A stretch of DNA of 64,000 nt, taken from the NCBI RefSeq assembly GCF_002198735.1, contig NZ_MWLO01000130.1:1-64000 (forward strand), read 5' to 3'. The notes below the pieces were generated by a model that did not search any database, was not told the origin of the DNA, and saw only the letters and a program-made list of their open reading frames with translations. Both the position numbers and the translations under genes were made by a program. The stretch comes from Ideonella sp. A 288. GTDB taxonomy: Bacteria > Pseudomonadota > Gammaproteobacteria > Burkholderiales > Burkholderiaceae_C. Shown piece after piece: positions 55,456 to 64,000 of the stretch. Positions within the stretch are counted from its first letter, which is position 1, and each line of letters opens with the position of its first letter.

Positions 55456-56637
55456 ATGAGTTCATGCCGGCGCCGCAAGCCCTCCCACCGGAACGGCGGG
55501 CGCGTTCTGGCCGCCGCCGCCTTGCTCTGTGGCGTCGTCGGTGCACAGGCCGTCGACCTGACCATCCGGCCCGAGCAGCGTGCCACTGCCCAGCAGGTGG
55601 CCCAGGCTGGCGTGCCCTTGTCCGAACTGGCCCCCGACGCGCCCGATTCGCACACGGTGCAGCGCGGCGACACGCTGTGGGACATCTCCAAGCTCTTCCT
55701 GCGCAGCCCGTGGCGATGGCCCGAACTGTGGGGCATGAACCTCGAGCAGATCCGCAACCCGCACCTCATCTACCCGGGGCAGGTGCTGGTGCTCGACAAG
55801 ACCGGCGGCCGCGCCCGCCTGCGCCTGGCCGACACGTCGGGCCAGCAGGTGCCCTCGAACACCGTGCGCCTGTCACCGCGGGTACGCGGCCAGGCCCTCG
55901 ACAACGGCGCCATCGCGGCGATCCCGATGCACCTGATCGGGCCGTTCCTCAACGAGGCCGTGGTGCTGGGCAACGACGACCTGGCCGCCGCCCCCCGCGT
56001 GGTGGCCACCCAGGAAGGCCGCGTGATGGTCTCCCAGGGCGAGACCGCCTATGTGCGCGGCGACCTGAAGGGCGCACGAGATTTCCGCCTCTTCCGCGAA
56101 ACCCAGCCGCTCACCGACCCGACATCGAACGAACTGCTGGGCCACGAGGCGCGCTTCGTCGGGACGGCGGAGTTCTCGCGCGCGGGCGAGAATCGCCTCT
56201 CGGCGGATGGCAAGTCGGCGGTGCCGGTGCCCGACAGCATCCTGGTCACCAGCGTGCGCCAGGAAGTGGGCGTGGGCGACCGGCTGTCGCCGATGCCGCA
56301 GCGCGATTTCGCCGCCTATGTGCCGCACGCGCCCTCGACGCCGGTGCAGGGCCAGATCGTGTCGGTCTATGGCGAGGCGCTGCTGGCCGGCCAGAACCAG
56401 ATCATCTCGATCAACCGCGGTGGCCGCGACGGCCTCGAGCGCGGGCATGTGCTGGCACTGTGGCGCGACGGCGCCGATGCGGTTGACCGCACGGGGCCCG
56501 AGCGCACGGCCATCAAGCTGCCCAACGAGCGCGTGGGCACCTTGTTCGTGTTCCGCGTCTTCGACCGGGTGTCCTACGCCTTGGTGCTGTCGGCCACCGA
56601 CCCCGTGCGCCGGGGCGATCGCTTCACCCAACCCTGA
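55456..56637 (+). CDS. LysM peptidoglycan-binding domain protein
   Basis: 393-residue exported protein. The signal peptide covers about residues 16-33 (RVLAAAALLCGVVGAQA). One LysM domain covers residues about 65-115 (HTVQRGDTLWDISKLFLRSPWRWPELWG, NPHLIYPGQVLVL). The rest is a long beta-rich region conserved with the LysM proteins encoded next to dprA and divergent from def. AGGAG is nine bases before ATG 55456. A weak promoter (TTGCGA-17-CAGAAT, 55319-55347) lies upstream. It probably binds peptidoglycan in the periplasm; function unknown. Confidence 0.88.
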   Translation: MSSCRRRKPSHRNGGRVLAAAALLCGVVGAQAVDLTIRPEQRATAQQVAQAGVPLSELAPDAPDSHTVQRGDTLWDISKLFLRSPWRWPELWGMNLEQIRNPHLIYPGQVLVLDKTGGRARLRLADTSGQQVPSNTVRLSPRVRGQALDNGAIAAIPMHLIGPFLNEAVVLGNDDLAAAPRVVATQEGRVMVSQGETAYVRGDLKGARDFRLFRETQPLTDPTSNELLGHEARFVGTAEFSRAGENRLSADGKSAVPVPDSILVTSVRQEVGVGDRLSPMPQRDFAAYVPHAPSTPVQGQIVSVYGEALLAGQNQIISINRGGRDGLERGHVLALWRDGADAVDRTGPERTAIKLPNERVGTLFVFRVFDRVSYALVLSATDPVRRGDRFTQP

Positions 56638-56675
56638 TCTCGGCCCGGTCGTCCGGCCCGGCTGAGTTCCCCGCA

Positions 56676-57800
56676 GTGCAGGTCGATCCTGAACTCGAGG
56701 CGTGGTTGCGCCTGGTCCATCGGCCCGGTCTGGGCCGCGAGTCCCTGCGCAAGCTGCTGGCGTCCTTCGGCTCGCCACAGGCGGTGCTGGAGGCGCCTTT
56801 GTCGGCGCTGCGGGCCGTGGTCGGGGCGCGGGTGGTGGACGACGCCTTCGTCGGCGTCGACGAGGGCGCCGCCGACCGCATCGCGGCGGTCGCGGCCTGG
56901 CTGGCGGCCCGCCCCACCCGCCGCGTGCTCACGCTGGGCGATGCCGACTACCCGCCGTCGCTGCTGCAAACAGTCGATCCGCCGCTGCTGCTGTTCGTCG
57001 ACGGCCAGGTCGACGCCCTTTCGGTCCCGTCGCTGGCCATCGTCGGCAGCCGCCAGGCCACGCCGCAGGGACGCCAGAACGCCCGCGCCTTCGCGGCCGA
57101 TCTGGCGCGGCGGGGCTGGGTCATCGTGTCCGGCCTGGCCGCGGGCATCGACGCGGCGGCCCATGAGGGCGCGCTGGCCGGGGGCGGGCGCACCATCGCC
57201 GTCGTCGGCACCGGCATCGACCTGGTGTATCCGCGGTCGAATGCCGCCTTGGCCGAACGGATCGTCGCGCAGGGCGTGATGGTCAGCGAATACCCGTTGG
57301 GGGCGCCGCCGATGTCCGCCAATTTCCCCCAGCGCAACCGCATCATCGCCGGCCTGGCCAGGGGCACGCTGGTGGTCGAGGCGGCCGTGCAGTCCGGCTC
57401 GCTCATCACCGCCCGGCTGGCGTCCGAGGCCGGGCGCGAGGTCTTTGCGATCCCTGGGTCGATCCATTCGCCGCACGCTCGGGGCTGCCATGCCTTGCTG
57501 CGCCAGGGCGCCAAGCTGGTCGAGACGGCGCAGGATGTGCTGGACGAACTGGGCGCCGGGCCCGGTCCGGCGCCCCGTGCCGGGCCGGCAGCCACGGCCG
57601 ATGCTCCGTCGGAACCGCCGTCGGAGTCTCGAGACCCGGTGCTCCGTGCCCTCGGCCACGATCCGGCCACGCTGGATGCGCTGATGGCGCGCTGCGGGTG
57701 GCCGGCACCGGAGTTGAACGCGAAGCTGCTCGAACTGGAACTGGAAGGCCGCGTGGCCCGCCTGCCCGGCGGGCTGTTCCAGCGCATCCAGGTGGGTTGA
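56676..57800 (+). CDS. dprA: DNA-processing protein DprA (Smf)
   Basis: 374-residue protein that binds incoming single-stranded DNA and loads RecA in natural transformation. An N-terminal SAM/HhH-like part (RLVHRPGLGRESLRKLLASFG) is followed by the Rossmann-like DprA core: AIVGSRQATPQGRQNARAFAADLARRGWVIVSGLAAGIDAAAHEGAL, GTGIDLVYPRSN, PPMSANFPQRNRIIAGLARG and EVFAIPG. A DprA winged helix closes it (DALMARCGWPAPELNAKLLELELEGRV). The start is GTG 56676. Confidence 0.93.
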   Translation: MQVDPELEAWLRLVHRPGLGRESLRKLLASFGSPQAVLEAPLSALRAVVGARVVDDAFVGVDEGAADRIAAVAAWLAARPTRRVLTLGDADYPPSLLQTVDPPLLLFVDGQVDALSVPSLAIVGSRQATPQGRQNARAFAADLARRGWVIVSGLAAGIDAAAHEGALAGGGRTIAVVGTGIDLVYPRSNAALAERIVAQGVMVSEYPLGAPPMSANFPQRNRIIAGLARGTLVVEAAVQSGSLITARLASEAGREVFAIPGSIHSPHARGCHALLRQGAKLVETAQDVLDELGAGPGPAPRAGPAATADAPSEPPSESRDPVLRALGHDPATLDALMARCGWPAPELNAKLLELELEGRVARLPGGLFQRIQVG

Positions 57801-57826
57801 ACCCCCGCCGCACCGTCCGCAGCGCG

Positions 57827-57870
57827 CCTGGAACCCCGCCACCCGAAGGGGGGTGGTGCAGGGTTCCTGG
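57827..57870. repeat. Imperfect long inverted repeat between dprA and smg
   Basis: Arms cctggaaccc and gggttcctgg pair except at one position, followed inwards by gccacc/ggtgg pairs with a small bulge. It ends 18 bp before the smg -10. It could terminate dprA transcripts, though no T-run follows, or be an operator for smg. Confidence 0.45.
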
Positions 57871-57887
57871 CCCCTGCCGGGCTGCGC

Positions 57888-57893
57888 TATAGT
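57888..57893 (+). promoter_or_regulatory. Candidate -10 of smg
   Basis: TATAGT ends nine bases before the smg ATG (57903). Transcription would start within about three bases of the start codon. No ribosome-binding site is visible before the ATG, in keeping with a leaderless mRNA. The -35 region is weak. Confidence 0.45.
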
Positions 57894-57902
57894 GGGTTCA
57901 TC

Positions 57903-58355
57903 ATGTTCGAGGTGCTGGTCTACTTGTACGAGAACTACTGGCGTCCGGACGCATGCCCGGACCACGACCAGTTGACCCGCAAGCTCTCCGCGGTGGGCTT
58001 CGAGTCGGACGAGATCCAGGAAGCGCTCAACTGGCTCGACGGCCTGGCCGTCACGGCCCAGGCCTACACGGGCGAGCAGGCGCCACGCAGCCTGCGCATC
58101 TACACCGACCGCGAGTCCGAGCGCCTTGGCGAGGATTCGATCGGTTTCATCAGTTTCCTCGAGTCCGCGGGGGTGTTGCCGCCGCCGATGCGAGAGATGG
58201 TCATCGACCGGGCCACGGCCGCCGGCGAAAGCCCGCTGGCCCTCGAAGACCTCAAGGTCATCGTGCTGATGGTGTTCTGGAGCCTCGGCGAGGAGCCCGA
58301 CGCGTTGATTCTTGACGAACTGTTCGTCGCCCCGGAAGAGCGCTTGATCCACTGA
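57903..58355 (+). CDS. smg: DUF494 family protein Smg
   Basis: 150-residue acidic, helical cytosolic protein of the DUF494/Smg family: MFEVLVYLYENYWRPDACPDHDQLTRKLSAVGF and GFISFLESAGVLPPPMREMVIDRATA, ending ILDELFVAPEERLIH. The family is conserved between dprA and topA in beta- and gammaproteobacteria, but its role is unknown. topA does not follow here; instead the convergent DUF1631 gene begins. The first codon is preceded by a -10-like TATAGT and no Shine-Dalgarno. Confidence 0.93.
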   Translation: MFEVLVYLYENYWRPDACPDHDQLTRKLSAVGFESDEIQEALNWLDGLAVTAQAYTGEQAPRSLRIYTDRESERLGEDSIGFISFLESAGVLPPPMREMVIDRATAAGESPLALEDLKVIVLMVFWSLGEEPDALILDELFVAPEERLIH

Positions 58356-58392
58356 CCGCAGGGTCTCGGTGCCGCGCGGCGCGCCGACGGCA

Positions 58393-60876
58393 TCAGTTCA
58401 TCAGGCGCGACGGGTCGGCGTCCAGCTTGGCCAGCGCACTGCGCGTGGCCTTCACGGTGAGCGACTCTTCCTGGGCCGGCAGCAGCAAACCCGCCTGCAG
58501 GTACGACGCCAGCCGGTGCTGCTGGAACAGCACGCAGCGCCCGTTGGCCGACACGAACAGCGACAGCTGCCGGCGCATGCCGTGCCAGGCCAGTTGCACG
58601 GGCTCGGTGCGGTCGCGGTAGTCCAGCATGTACCAGCTGCCGACCATCAGTTCACGGGCCCAGGACAGCATCGCCGGGCTCGGCATCGAGCCTCCGTCGG
58701 ACACCACCTCGAGCTCGGAGCTCTCGTGGCCCGACAGGTCGAGCACGATCGACTCGTCGATCTCGAGGTCGCTGGCCTGGGGCAGCAGTTCCTCGAGCGA
58801 CTCCAGCCGCTCCATCAGCTCGGTCAGCCGCTCGGTCGGGATCACCGCGGCCTTGGCGGTGAAGGCCGCGGCCAGCGAATTGTTCAAGGCCTGGATCTGT
58901 TCGTCCTGGCGGTCGGTGCCCATGCCGGCCGAGGCCATGCCCTCGCGCAGGCGCTTGAGCAGCGGTGGCAGCCGGCGGATGACCTCGCCGCGTTCCTCTC
59001 GCGTGACCTTGGCGCTGGCCGACCAGATCAGGTCGGCGGCCGCGCGCTTCATCTGCTTGGTTTCCTCGCCATTGCCGCCGTAGCGCACGGCCGTGGTGGC
59101 CAGCACGTCGGCCCAGACGTGGAACAGGAACTGCCGCACGCCTTCCTGCACCGGCACCTCGTTGAGCATGCGGCGCAGTTCGATCGTGTACTGGATGGCC
59201 AGGGTCTCGCGCTGTTCCACCTGCTGCGCCAGCGAGACGCCGCGCCGGGTGGCCTCGTTCTCGGTGCGGAAGAAGTGCTCGAGGAACTTCTCGAACTCGG
59301 CCAGGACGGTCTGGAAGACCCGGCGGCCGGTGTCGGGGTAGGCCTCGACCACCTGCACGATGCGCTTGATTTCCTTCTCGAGCGCGTCGCCGACGGCCCG
59401 GGCCGTGTCGTCGAAGCCCATGACGCAGGCGCCCATCCGGTCGATCAGGCGGCGCGCCGGATGGTCGATGGTGGCGAAGAAGTCGGGTTCGCTCACCGCC
59501 ACGCGCAGCACCGGCATCTGCAGCCGGGCAAACCACACGCGCACCTGGGCCGGGATGCGTTCCTCGGCCAGGATGCTCTGGAACATCATCGCCACGATCT
59601 CGATCGTGGCCCGCTCGGCCGGTGTCTCGGCAGCCTGCTTCAGGATCTGCTTGCGGTGCTGCAGGTCGTCCAGCAGCATGGGCGTCGTGATGGCCGGTGC
59701 TCGTGCCTCGACGCCGCCGCTCGGCATGGGCACCGGACCCAGGCGCTGCCGCATGCTGTGCTGGGCCATGTCGATCGCCCGCGACAGGCGGGGCGTCACC
59801 GCCGCTGGCCCCTGGGCCGTGTCGGCGAAGCCTGGCAGGTGGCGGCCGACCAGGCGATTCAGCCGGCCCATCACCGCTTCGGCGTGGTCGCTGCCGCGGG
59901 CCAGCGGGGCTGCGCGCGTCATCAGCCGGGTTTCCTCGCCAACGGCGCTTCGGCCAGATGGCCTGGCCCAGCCTCCGCCGCCGGACATCTGGGCCCCGCC
60001 AGTGCGCCCGACGCCGCGCATCAGGGCCGGCCGGCTGGGCATCGGCCCGGTGTGGCCGGCCCACTGGCTGCCCTGCTGACCCGAGCCCACCCCACCGCCG
60101 CCGCCACCACCCATGTGGCCGTAGTCCGAGGCTCCGCCGCGGCCCGGCCCCGCGCCATAGCCCGTGGGTCCCGGGCCGGAATCGCCGGCCAGCGGATCGT
60201 CGGTGCGCGGTGCCACGCCCTGCACGGTGCGCCGAATGAAGGGCCGCAGGTCGATGTCGGGCAGGACCTTCTGACTGATCAGCCAGCGGTTGGTCTCGTG
60301 ATAGGCCTCTTCCACCAGCAGCGCGAACTCGTCGTGGAGCACCGCCTGGCACTCGCGCCAGCCCTCGCTGCTCAGCCCTGCCTGGTGCCAGGCTTCCAGC
60401 ACCACCCGGGCCAGCACATGGGCCCGCAGCATGTCGTGCGTGCCCAGTTCCTGGCGGCGTTCAAGGGAGGCAACCCGCGATCGAAGGTCTGAGAACTCCC
60501 AGGACGCGCGGTCCATGATGGCAAGCGCCAGCCGCGAGGTGAGGATCTCGCGGTCGATGGTGTCGTCGTCGACGAGCGTCAGGCCCTTGGCGGTGGCGTT
60601 GGCCAGGCTGCCAGCCAGCGACACCGAGCCGCCTTGCTCGAGCACCTGCATCAGGCCCTTGTTCAGCCCGGCCAGCCAGGGCCGGGCCGACTTGTGCAGC
60701 GACTGGGCCAGGTCGCGGCGGCGTTGGGCGGTCTGGTAGTCAGACGGCTTGTCCCGCGCGTGGCGTGCCATGTCGACCACGTGGCGGATCACCTCGGGCA
60801 GCCCCTTGACCAGCTCGTCTGTGTACAGGCGGCGAGCTCGATTCGCAAGTTGACTGGGGTCGGCGGGAAGCGCCAT
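58393..60876 (-). CDS. DUF1631 family protein
   Basis: 827-residue, mainly helical cytosolic protein matching DUF1631, common in beta- and gammaproteobacteria. The N-terminus (RRLYTDELVKGLPEVIRHVVDMA) and middle (RVWFARLQMPVLRVAVSEPDFFATIDHPARRLIDRMG) are the family hallmarks. A glycine-rich, low-complexity linker (about residues 200-290) splits it into two folded parts. The C-terminal 100 residues (LGTW-like GSWYMLDYRDRTEPVQLAWHGMRRQLSLFVSANGRCVLFQ) resemble a PilZ-like/DUF1631 tail. Old databases call some members thymidine phosphorylase, which is unsupported. It follows secF on the same strand by 41 bp. Confidence 0.85.
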   Translation of the reverse strand: MALPADPSQLANRARRLYTDELVKGLPEVIRHVVDMARHARDKPSDYQTAQRRRDLAQSLHKSARPWLAGLNKGLMQVLEQGGSVSLAGSLANATAKGLTLVDDDTIDREILTSRLALAIMDRASWEFSDLRSRVASLERRQELGTHDMLRAHVLARVVLEAWHQAGLSSEGWRECQAVLHDEFALLVEEAYHETNRWLISQKVLPDIDLRPFIRRTVQGVAPRTDDPLAGDSGPGPTGYGAGPGRGGASDYGHMGGGGGGGVGSGQQGSQWAGHTGPMPSRPALMRGVGRTGGAQMSGGGGWARPSGRSAVGEETRLMTRAAPLARGSDHAEAVMGRLNRLVGRHLPGFADTAQGPAAVTPRLSRAIDMAQHSMRQRLGPVPMPSGGVEARAPAITTPMLLDDLQHRKQILKQAAETPAERATIEIVAMMFQSILAEERIPAQVRVWFARLQMPVLRVAVSEPDFFATIDHPARRLIDRMGACVMGFDDTARAVGDALEKEIKRIVQVVEAYPDTGRRVFQTVLAEFEKFLEHFFRTENEATRRGVSLAQQVEQRETLAIQYTIELRRMLNEVPVQEGVRQFLFHVWADVLATTAVRYGGNGEETKQMKRAAADLIWSASAKVTREERGEVIRRLPPLLKRLREGMASAGMGTDRQDEQIQALNNSLAAAFTAKAAVIPTERLTELMERLESLEELLPQASDLEIDESIVLDLSGHESSELEVVSDGGSMPSPAMLSWARELMVGSWYMLDYRDRTEPVQLAWHGMRRQLSLFVSANGRCVLFQQHRLASYLQAGLLLPAQEESLTVKATRSALAKLDADPSRLMN

Positions 60877-60917
60877 GGGCTGGGCCGATACTGCGCGGTT
60901 GGGGCAACCGGGCTACT

Positions 60918-61964
60918 CTATACCACGGCCCCCGCATTCGGGTCGTTGGGGTCCTGATCCTTGGGGGTGCCGGCCTTGACGAGGTCTTCGCGCTTCACAC
61001 CCAGCCACATGGCGATGGCTGCCGCGACGAACACCGACGAGTAGATGCCGAACAGGATGCCGATGGTCAGCGCCACCGCGAAGTAGTGCAGCGTCGGCCC
61101 GCCGAACATCAGCATCGCCAGCACCATCATCTGGGTGGAGCCGTGCGTGATGACCGTGCGGCTCATCGTGCTGGTGATGGCGTGGTCGATGACCTGCTGC
61201 GTGTCGAGCTTGCGGTACCGGCGGAAGGCTTCGCGGATCCGGTCGAAGATGACCACCGACTCGTTGACCGAGTAGCCCAGGATGGCCAGCACCGCCGCCA
61301 GCACGGCCAGCGAGAACTCCCACTGGAAGTACGCGAAGAAGCCCAGGATGATGATCACGTCGTGCAGGTTGGCGATGATCGCGGCCACCGAGAACTTCCA
61401 CTCGAAGCGGAAGGCCAGGTAGACCATGATGCCGATGACCACGAAGGCCAGCGCCTTGGCGCCGTCGGCGGCGAGCTCGGAGCCCACGGCCGGGCCGACG
61501 AATTCGGTGCGCGACAGCTTCAGCGGCTCGGCGCCCGCCGCCGTGCTGCAGGAGGGCCGGCTCACCTGCTCGCCCTGCGGCGTGGTGTAGGCCTTGGTGC
61601 CGACGGTGCCGCTTTCCGCGCTGCACAGCGCGGCAAAGGCCTGCGCCGAAAGTGCCGACTGCTCGGCCGGCTTGGCGCCACCGCGCACCGGCAGGCGCAC
61701 CATCACGTCGCGCGAGGTGCCGAAGTTCTGTACCTGCACTTCGCCCAGCCCCAGCGTGTCGATGGCCTTGCGGGTGCGCTCGAGATCGGCGGTCTGCGCG
61801 TACTCGACCTCGAGCACCGTGCCGCCGGTGAACTCGATCGACAGGTGCAGCCCGCGGGTGACCAGGAAGAACACCGCCGCGGCGAAGGTGACGAAAGAAA
61901 TGATGTTGAAGACCAGCGCATGCCGCATGAACGGGATGTCGCGGCGGATCCTGAAGAATTCCAT
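60918..61964 (-). CDS. secF: Protein translocase subunit SecF
   Basis: 348-residue RND-type membrane subunit of the SecDF complex, which uses proton motive force to pull proteins across the inner membrane. One N-terminal helix (FMRHALVFNIISFVTFAAAVFFL), the periplasmic P1 domain with IEFTGGTVLEVEY, then five helices with the signature VNESVVIFDRIREAFR and TMSRTVITHGSTQMMVLAML. It lies 15 bp after secD. Confidence 0.95.
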   Translation of the reverse strand: MEFFRIRRDIPFMRHALVFNIISFVTFAAAVFFLVTRGLHLSIEFTGGTVLEVEYAQTADLERTRKAIDTLGLGEVQVQNFGTSRDVMVRLPVRGGAKPAEQSALSAQAFAALCSAESGTVGTKAYTTPQGEQVSRPSCSTAAGAEPLKLSRTEFVGPAVGSELAADGAKALAFVVIGIMVYLAFRFEWKFSVAAIIANLHDVIIILGFFAYFQWEFSLAVLAAVLAILGYSVNESVVIFDRIREAFRRYRKLDTQQVIDHAITSTMSRTVITHGSTQMMVLAMLMFGGPTLHYFAVALTIGILFGIYSSVFVAAAIAMWLGVKREDLVKAGTPKDQDPNDPNAGAVV

Positions 61965-61979
61965 GCCTGCTGCTCCCGT

Positions 61980-63869
61980 TCAGGCCTCGACGGCCGGTTG
62001 GTCTTCCGGGCTCGCCGCGGGACGCCATACCTGGCCGATCGACACCGACTTGAGCTTCTTCTTGCTGCCGTACCAGAGGTTGACCAGGCCGCGCGAGAAC
62101 ATCACCGCCGAGAACATCGAGGTCAGGATGCCCAGGCAGTGCACCACGGCGAAGCCGCGCACGAAGCCCGAGCCGAAGGTGAGCAGCGCCAGGCCGGCGA
62201 TCAGCGTGGTGATGTTGGAATCGAGGATGGTGGCGAAGGCGCGCTCGTAGCCGGCCGAGATGGCCGCCTGCGGTGACGCGCCCGCTCGCAGTTCCTCGCG
62301 CACGCGCTCGTTGATCAGCACGTTGGCGTCGATGGCCATGCCCAGCGTGAGCGCAATGGCCGCGATGCCCGGCAGCGTCAGCGTGGCCTGCAGCATCGAC
62401 AGCAGCGACACCAGCAGCAGCAGGTTGAAGGCCAGGGCCAGCGTCGAGAACACGCCGAAGAGCAGGTAGTACGCGCACATGAACACCGCGATCGCGGCGA
62501 AGCCATAGCCCACGCTGGCGAAGCCCTTGTCGATGTTCTCCTTGCCCAGCGTCGGGCCGATGGTGCGCTCCTCGATGATCTCCATCGGCGCGGCCAGCGA
62601 GCCGGCGCGCAGCAGCAGCGCGGTGTCGTTGGCCTCGACCGAGCTCATGCGGCCCGAGATCTGGAAGCGGTTGCCCAGTTCGCCGCGGATCACCGGCGCG
62701 GTGACGACCTCGCCCTTGCCCTTCTCGAACAGCAGGATGGCCATGCGCTTGCCGACGTTCTCGCGAGAGACGTCGCGCATGATGCGCCCGCCCTTGGCGT
62801 CCACCGTCAGGTGCACCGCCGGCTCGTTGGAGTTCTGCCCGTCGAAGCCCGCCTGGGCATCGGTGAGGCTGTCGCCGGTGAGGATGACCTGGCGGAAGAC
62901 GACGATCGGGGAGCCGTCCTTCTCGAGGTACTTCTCGCTGCCGAAGGGCACCGGGCCGCCGCCGCGCAGGGCCTCGAGTGCCTCGGTGCTGGTGTTGACC
63001 ATGCGCAGTTCGAGGGTGGCGGTGCGGCCGATGATGTCCTTGGCCTTGGCCGTGTCCTGCACGCCCGGTAGTTGCACGACCACCCGGTCGGCGCCCTGCT
63101 GCTGGATCACCGGCTCGGCCACGCCGAGTTCGTTGACGCGGTTGTGCAGCGTGGTGATGTTCTGCTTCAGTGCGGCGTCCTGCACGCGGCGCGCGGCTTC
63201 GGGCTTGAGCGAACCGGTGAGCTTGAACTCGGCGCCGTCGGCGGTTTCGGTCCACTGCAGGTCGGTCAACTGGTCGGTCAGCAGGGCCTGTGCCTGGGTG
63301 AGGACGGCGCGCTCCCGGAAGCGCACGACCACGTCGTTGCCTTCGCGCGTGATGCCGGCGTGGCGGATGGTCTTGTCGCGCAACAGGGTGCGGATGTCGC
63401 CGGTGAAGGCCTCGGCCTTCTTGGTGAGTGCGGTCTTCATGTCGACCTGCATCAGGAAGTGCACGCCGCCGCGCAGGTCCAGGCCCAGGTACATCGGCAG
63501 CGCGTGCAGGCTGGTCAACCAGGCCGGCGAGCGGCTCAGCAGGTTCAGCGCCACGATCCAGGACGGATCGTTGGGGTCGGGGTTGAGTGCCTTGGAGATC
63601 GCATCCTTGGCCTTGAGCTGCGTGTCGGTGTCGCCAAAGCGCGCCTTGACCGAATTGCCATCCATCTGGACGAGGTCGGCCTTGATGTTGGCCTTTGTCA
63701 GCACGTCCTGCACCCGCGTGACCATCGCCGGATCGAGCTTCACCGTGGCCTTGCCGCTAGAGACCTGCACGGCCGGCGCCTCGCCGTAGAAATTGGGCAG
63801 GGTGTACAGAAGCCCGATCAGCAGGGCAACGCCCAGGATCAGGTACTTCCACCAGGGGTAGCGATTCAT
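61980..63869 (-). CDS. secD: Protein translocase subunit SecD
   Basis: 629-residue partner of SecF. Helix 1 (YLILGVALLIGLLYTLPNFY) is followed by the large periplasmic region with LDLRGGVHFLMQVDM (P1) and the base with RTATLELRMV. The five C-terminal helices carry the conserved TLPGIAAIALTLGMAIDANVLINERVREEL motif, whose Asp is part of the proton path. ATG 63869 matches MNRYPWWKYLILG. The order yajC-secD-secF is near universal. Confidence 0.96.
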   Translation of the reverse strand: MNRYPWWKYLILGVALLIGLLYTLPNFYGEAPAVQVSSGKATVKLDPAMVTRVQDVLTKANIKADLVQMDGNSVKARFGDTDTQLKAKDAISKALNPDPNDPSWIVALNLLSRSPAWLTSLHALPMYLGLDLRGGVHFLMQVDMKTALTKKAEAFTGDIRTLLRDKTIRHAGITREGNDVVVRFRERAVLTQAQALLTDQLTDLQWTETADGAEFKLTGSLKPEAARRVQDAALKQNITTLHNRVNELGVAEPVIQQQGADRVVVQLPGVQDTAKAKDIIGRTATLELRMVNTSTEALEALRGGGPVPFGSEKYLEKDGSPIVVFRQVILTGDSLTDAQAGFDGQNSNEPAVHLTVDAKGGRIMRDVSRENVGKRMAILLFEKGKGEVVTAPVIRGELGNRFQISGRMSSVEANDTALLLRAGSLAAPMEIIEERTIGPTLGKENIDKGFASVGYGFAAIAVFMCAYYLLFGVFSTLALAFNLLLLVSLLSMLQATLTLPGIAAIALTLGMAIDANVLINERVREELRAGASPQAAISAGYERAFATILDSNITTLIAGLALLTFGSGFVRGFAVVHCLGILTSMFSAVMFSRGLVNLWYGSKKKLKSVSIGQVWRPAASPEDQPAVEA

Positions 63870-63983
63870 CGGGGGTTCCTCGGCCTGCTCAGTGGGGGCT
63901 CAGGCACACGGCAGGCGGCTCGTGGCGGGCGTGTACGCGGTGTCCGGGGGCCGACTTGCCGTGAACGCAACGGCCCCGGTGCT

Positions 63984-64000
63984 TCACTTGCCGGTGGCGA
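63984..64000 (-). CDS. yajC: Possible C-terminal end of YajC (partial)
   Basis: On the minus strand, reading in from the window edge, codons for Ala-Thr-Gly-Lys are followed by TGA at 63986-63984, 114 bp upstream of secD. yajC almost always precedes secD, and its product often ends in a similar Gly-Thr-x-Lys tail. With only four codons visible, the call rests on position. Confidence 0.35.

Overview
The window is about 69% GC and almost entirely protein-coding. It reads as a chromosomal segment of a Burkholderiales betaproteobacterium, probably near the Rubrivivax/Ideonella/Leptothrix group. The evidence is gene content and order: hemA-prfA-prmC-grxD-ubiX, ffh divergent from a CcsA/YpjD-like gene, pilS-pilR-ampD next to nrdAB, the pgk-maeB-pyk-fba-purC cluster, fmt-def divergent from LysM-dprA-smg, and secD-secF. 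PHA-system, DUF1631, DUF494 and PP0621-type proteins fit the same group. I saw no insertion sequence, prophage, CRISPR array or rRNA. There is one tRNA gene (Met, CAT).

Region 1 (1-16,230) is metabolic and partly accessory. It starts with an OmpA-like lipoprotein whose 5' flank carries a perfect 50-bp inverted copy of its own coding sequence, possibly an assembly artefact. Next comes a reductive pyrimidine/hydantoin catabolic operon on the minus strand (preT-preA-hydA-carbamoylase), headed by a RutR-type palindrome. A periplasmic binding protein with an M20 and an M14 hydrolase follows on the same strand. Then come a molybdopterin oxidoreductase with an overlapping lipoprotein aminopeptidase gene, and a lipid-storage group (PHA-system protein, acyl-CoA-binding protein, WS/DGAT acyltransferase).

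Region 2 (16,231-35,223) is housekeeping: rppH, proS, a lytic transglycosylase, the ubiX-grxD-(barrel)-prmC-prfA-hemA block, miaB, tRNA-Met, ftsY, ffh, a CcsA-like protein, pilSR and ampD. hemA has a perfect -10 almost at its start codon and an FNR/Anr-type site about 59 bp upstream.

Region 3 (35,224-50,610): nrdA has a well-formed promoter bracketed by two NrdR-like boxes 31 bp apart, followed by nrdB and a repetitive histone H1-like gene with a strong terminator. A noticeably lower-GC TPR gene follows, then purC, fba, pyk, maeB and pgk on the minus strand, interrupted by a plus-strand HTH-GHKL-DUF4325 protein. The azlCD exporter closes the region.

Region 4 (51,456-64,000) is envelope and translation maturation: a head-GIN protein, a small lipoprotein, htpX, fmt-def, LysM, dprA, smg, a DUF1631 protein, secF and secD, with the likely last codons of yajC at the edge.

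No clear large undescribed system is visible. The least explained items are the HTH-GHKL-DUF4325 protein, the atypical TPR gene, the binding protein/M20/M14 unit and the opening inverted repeat.
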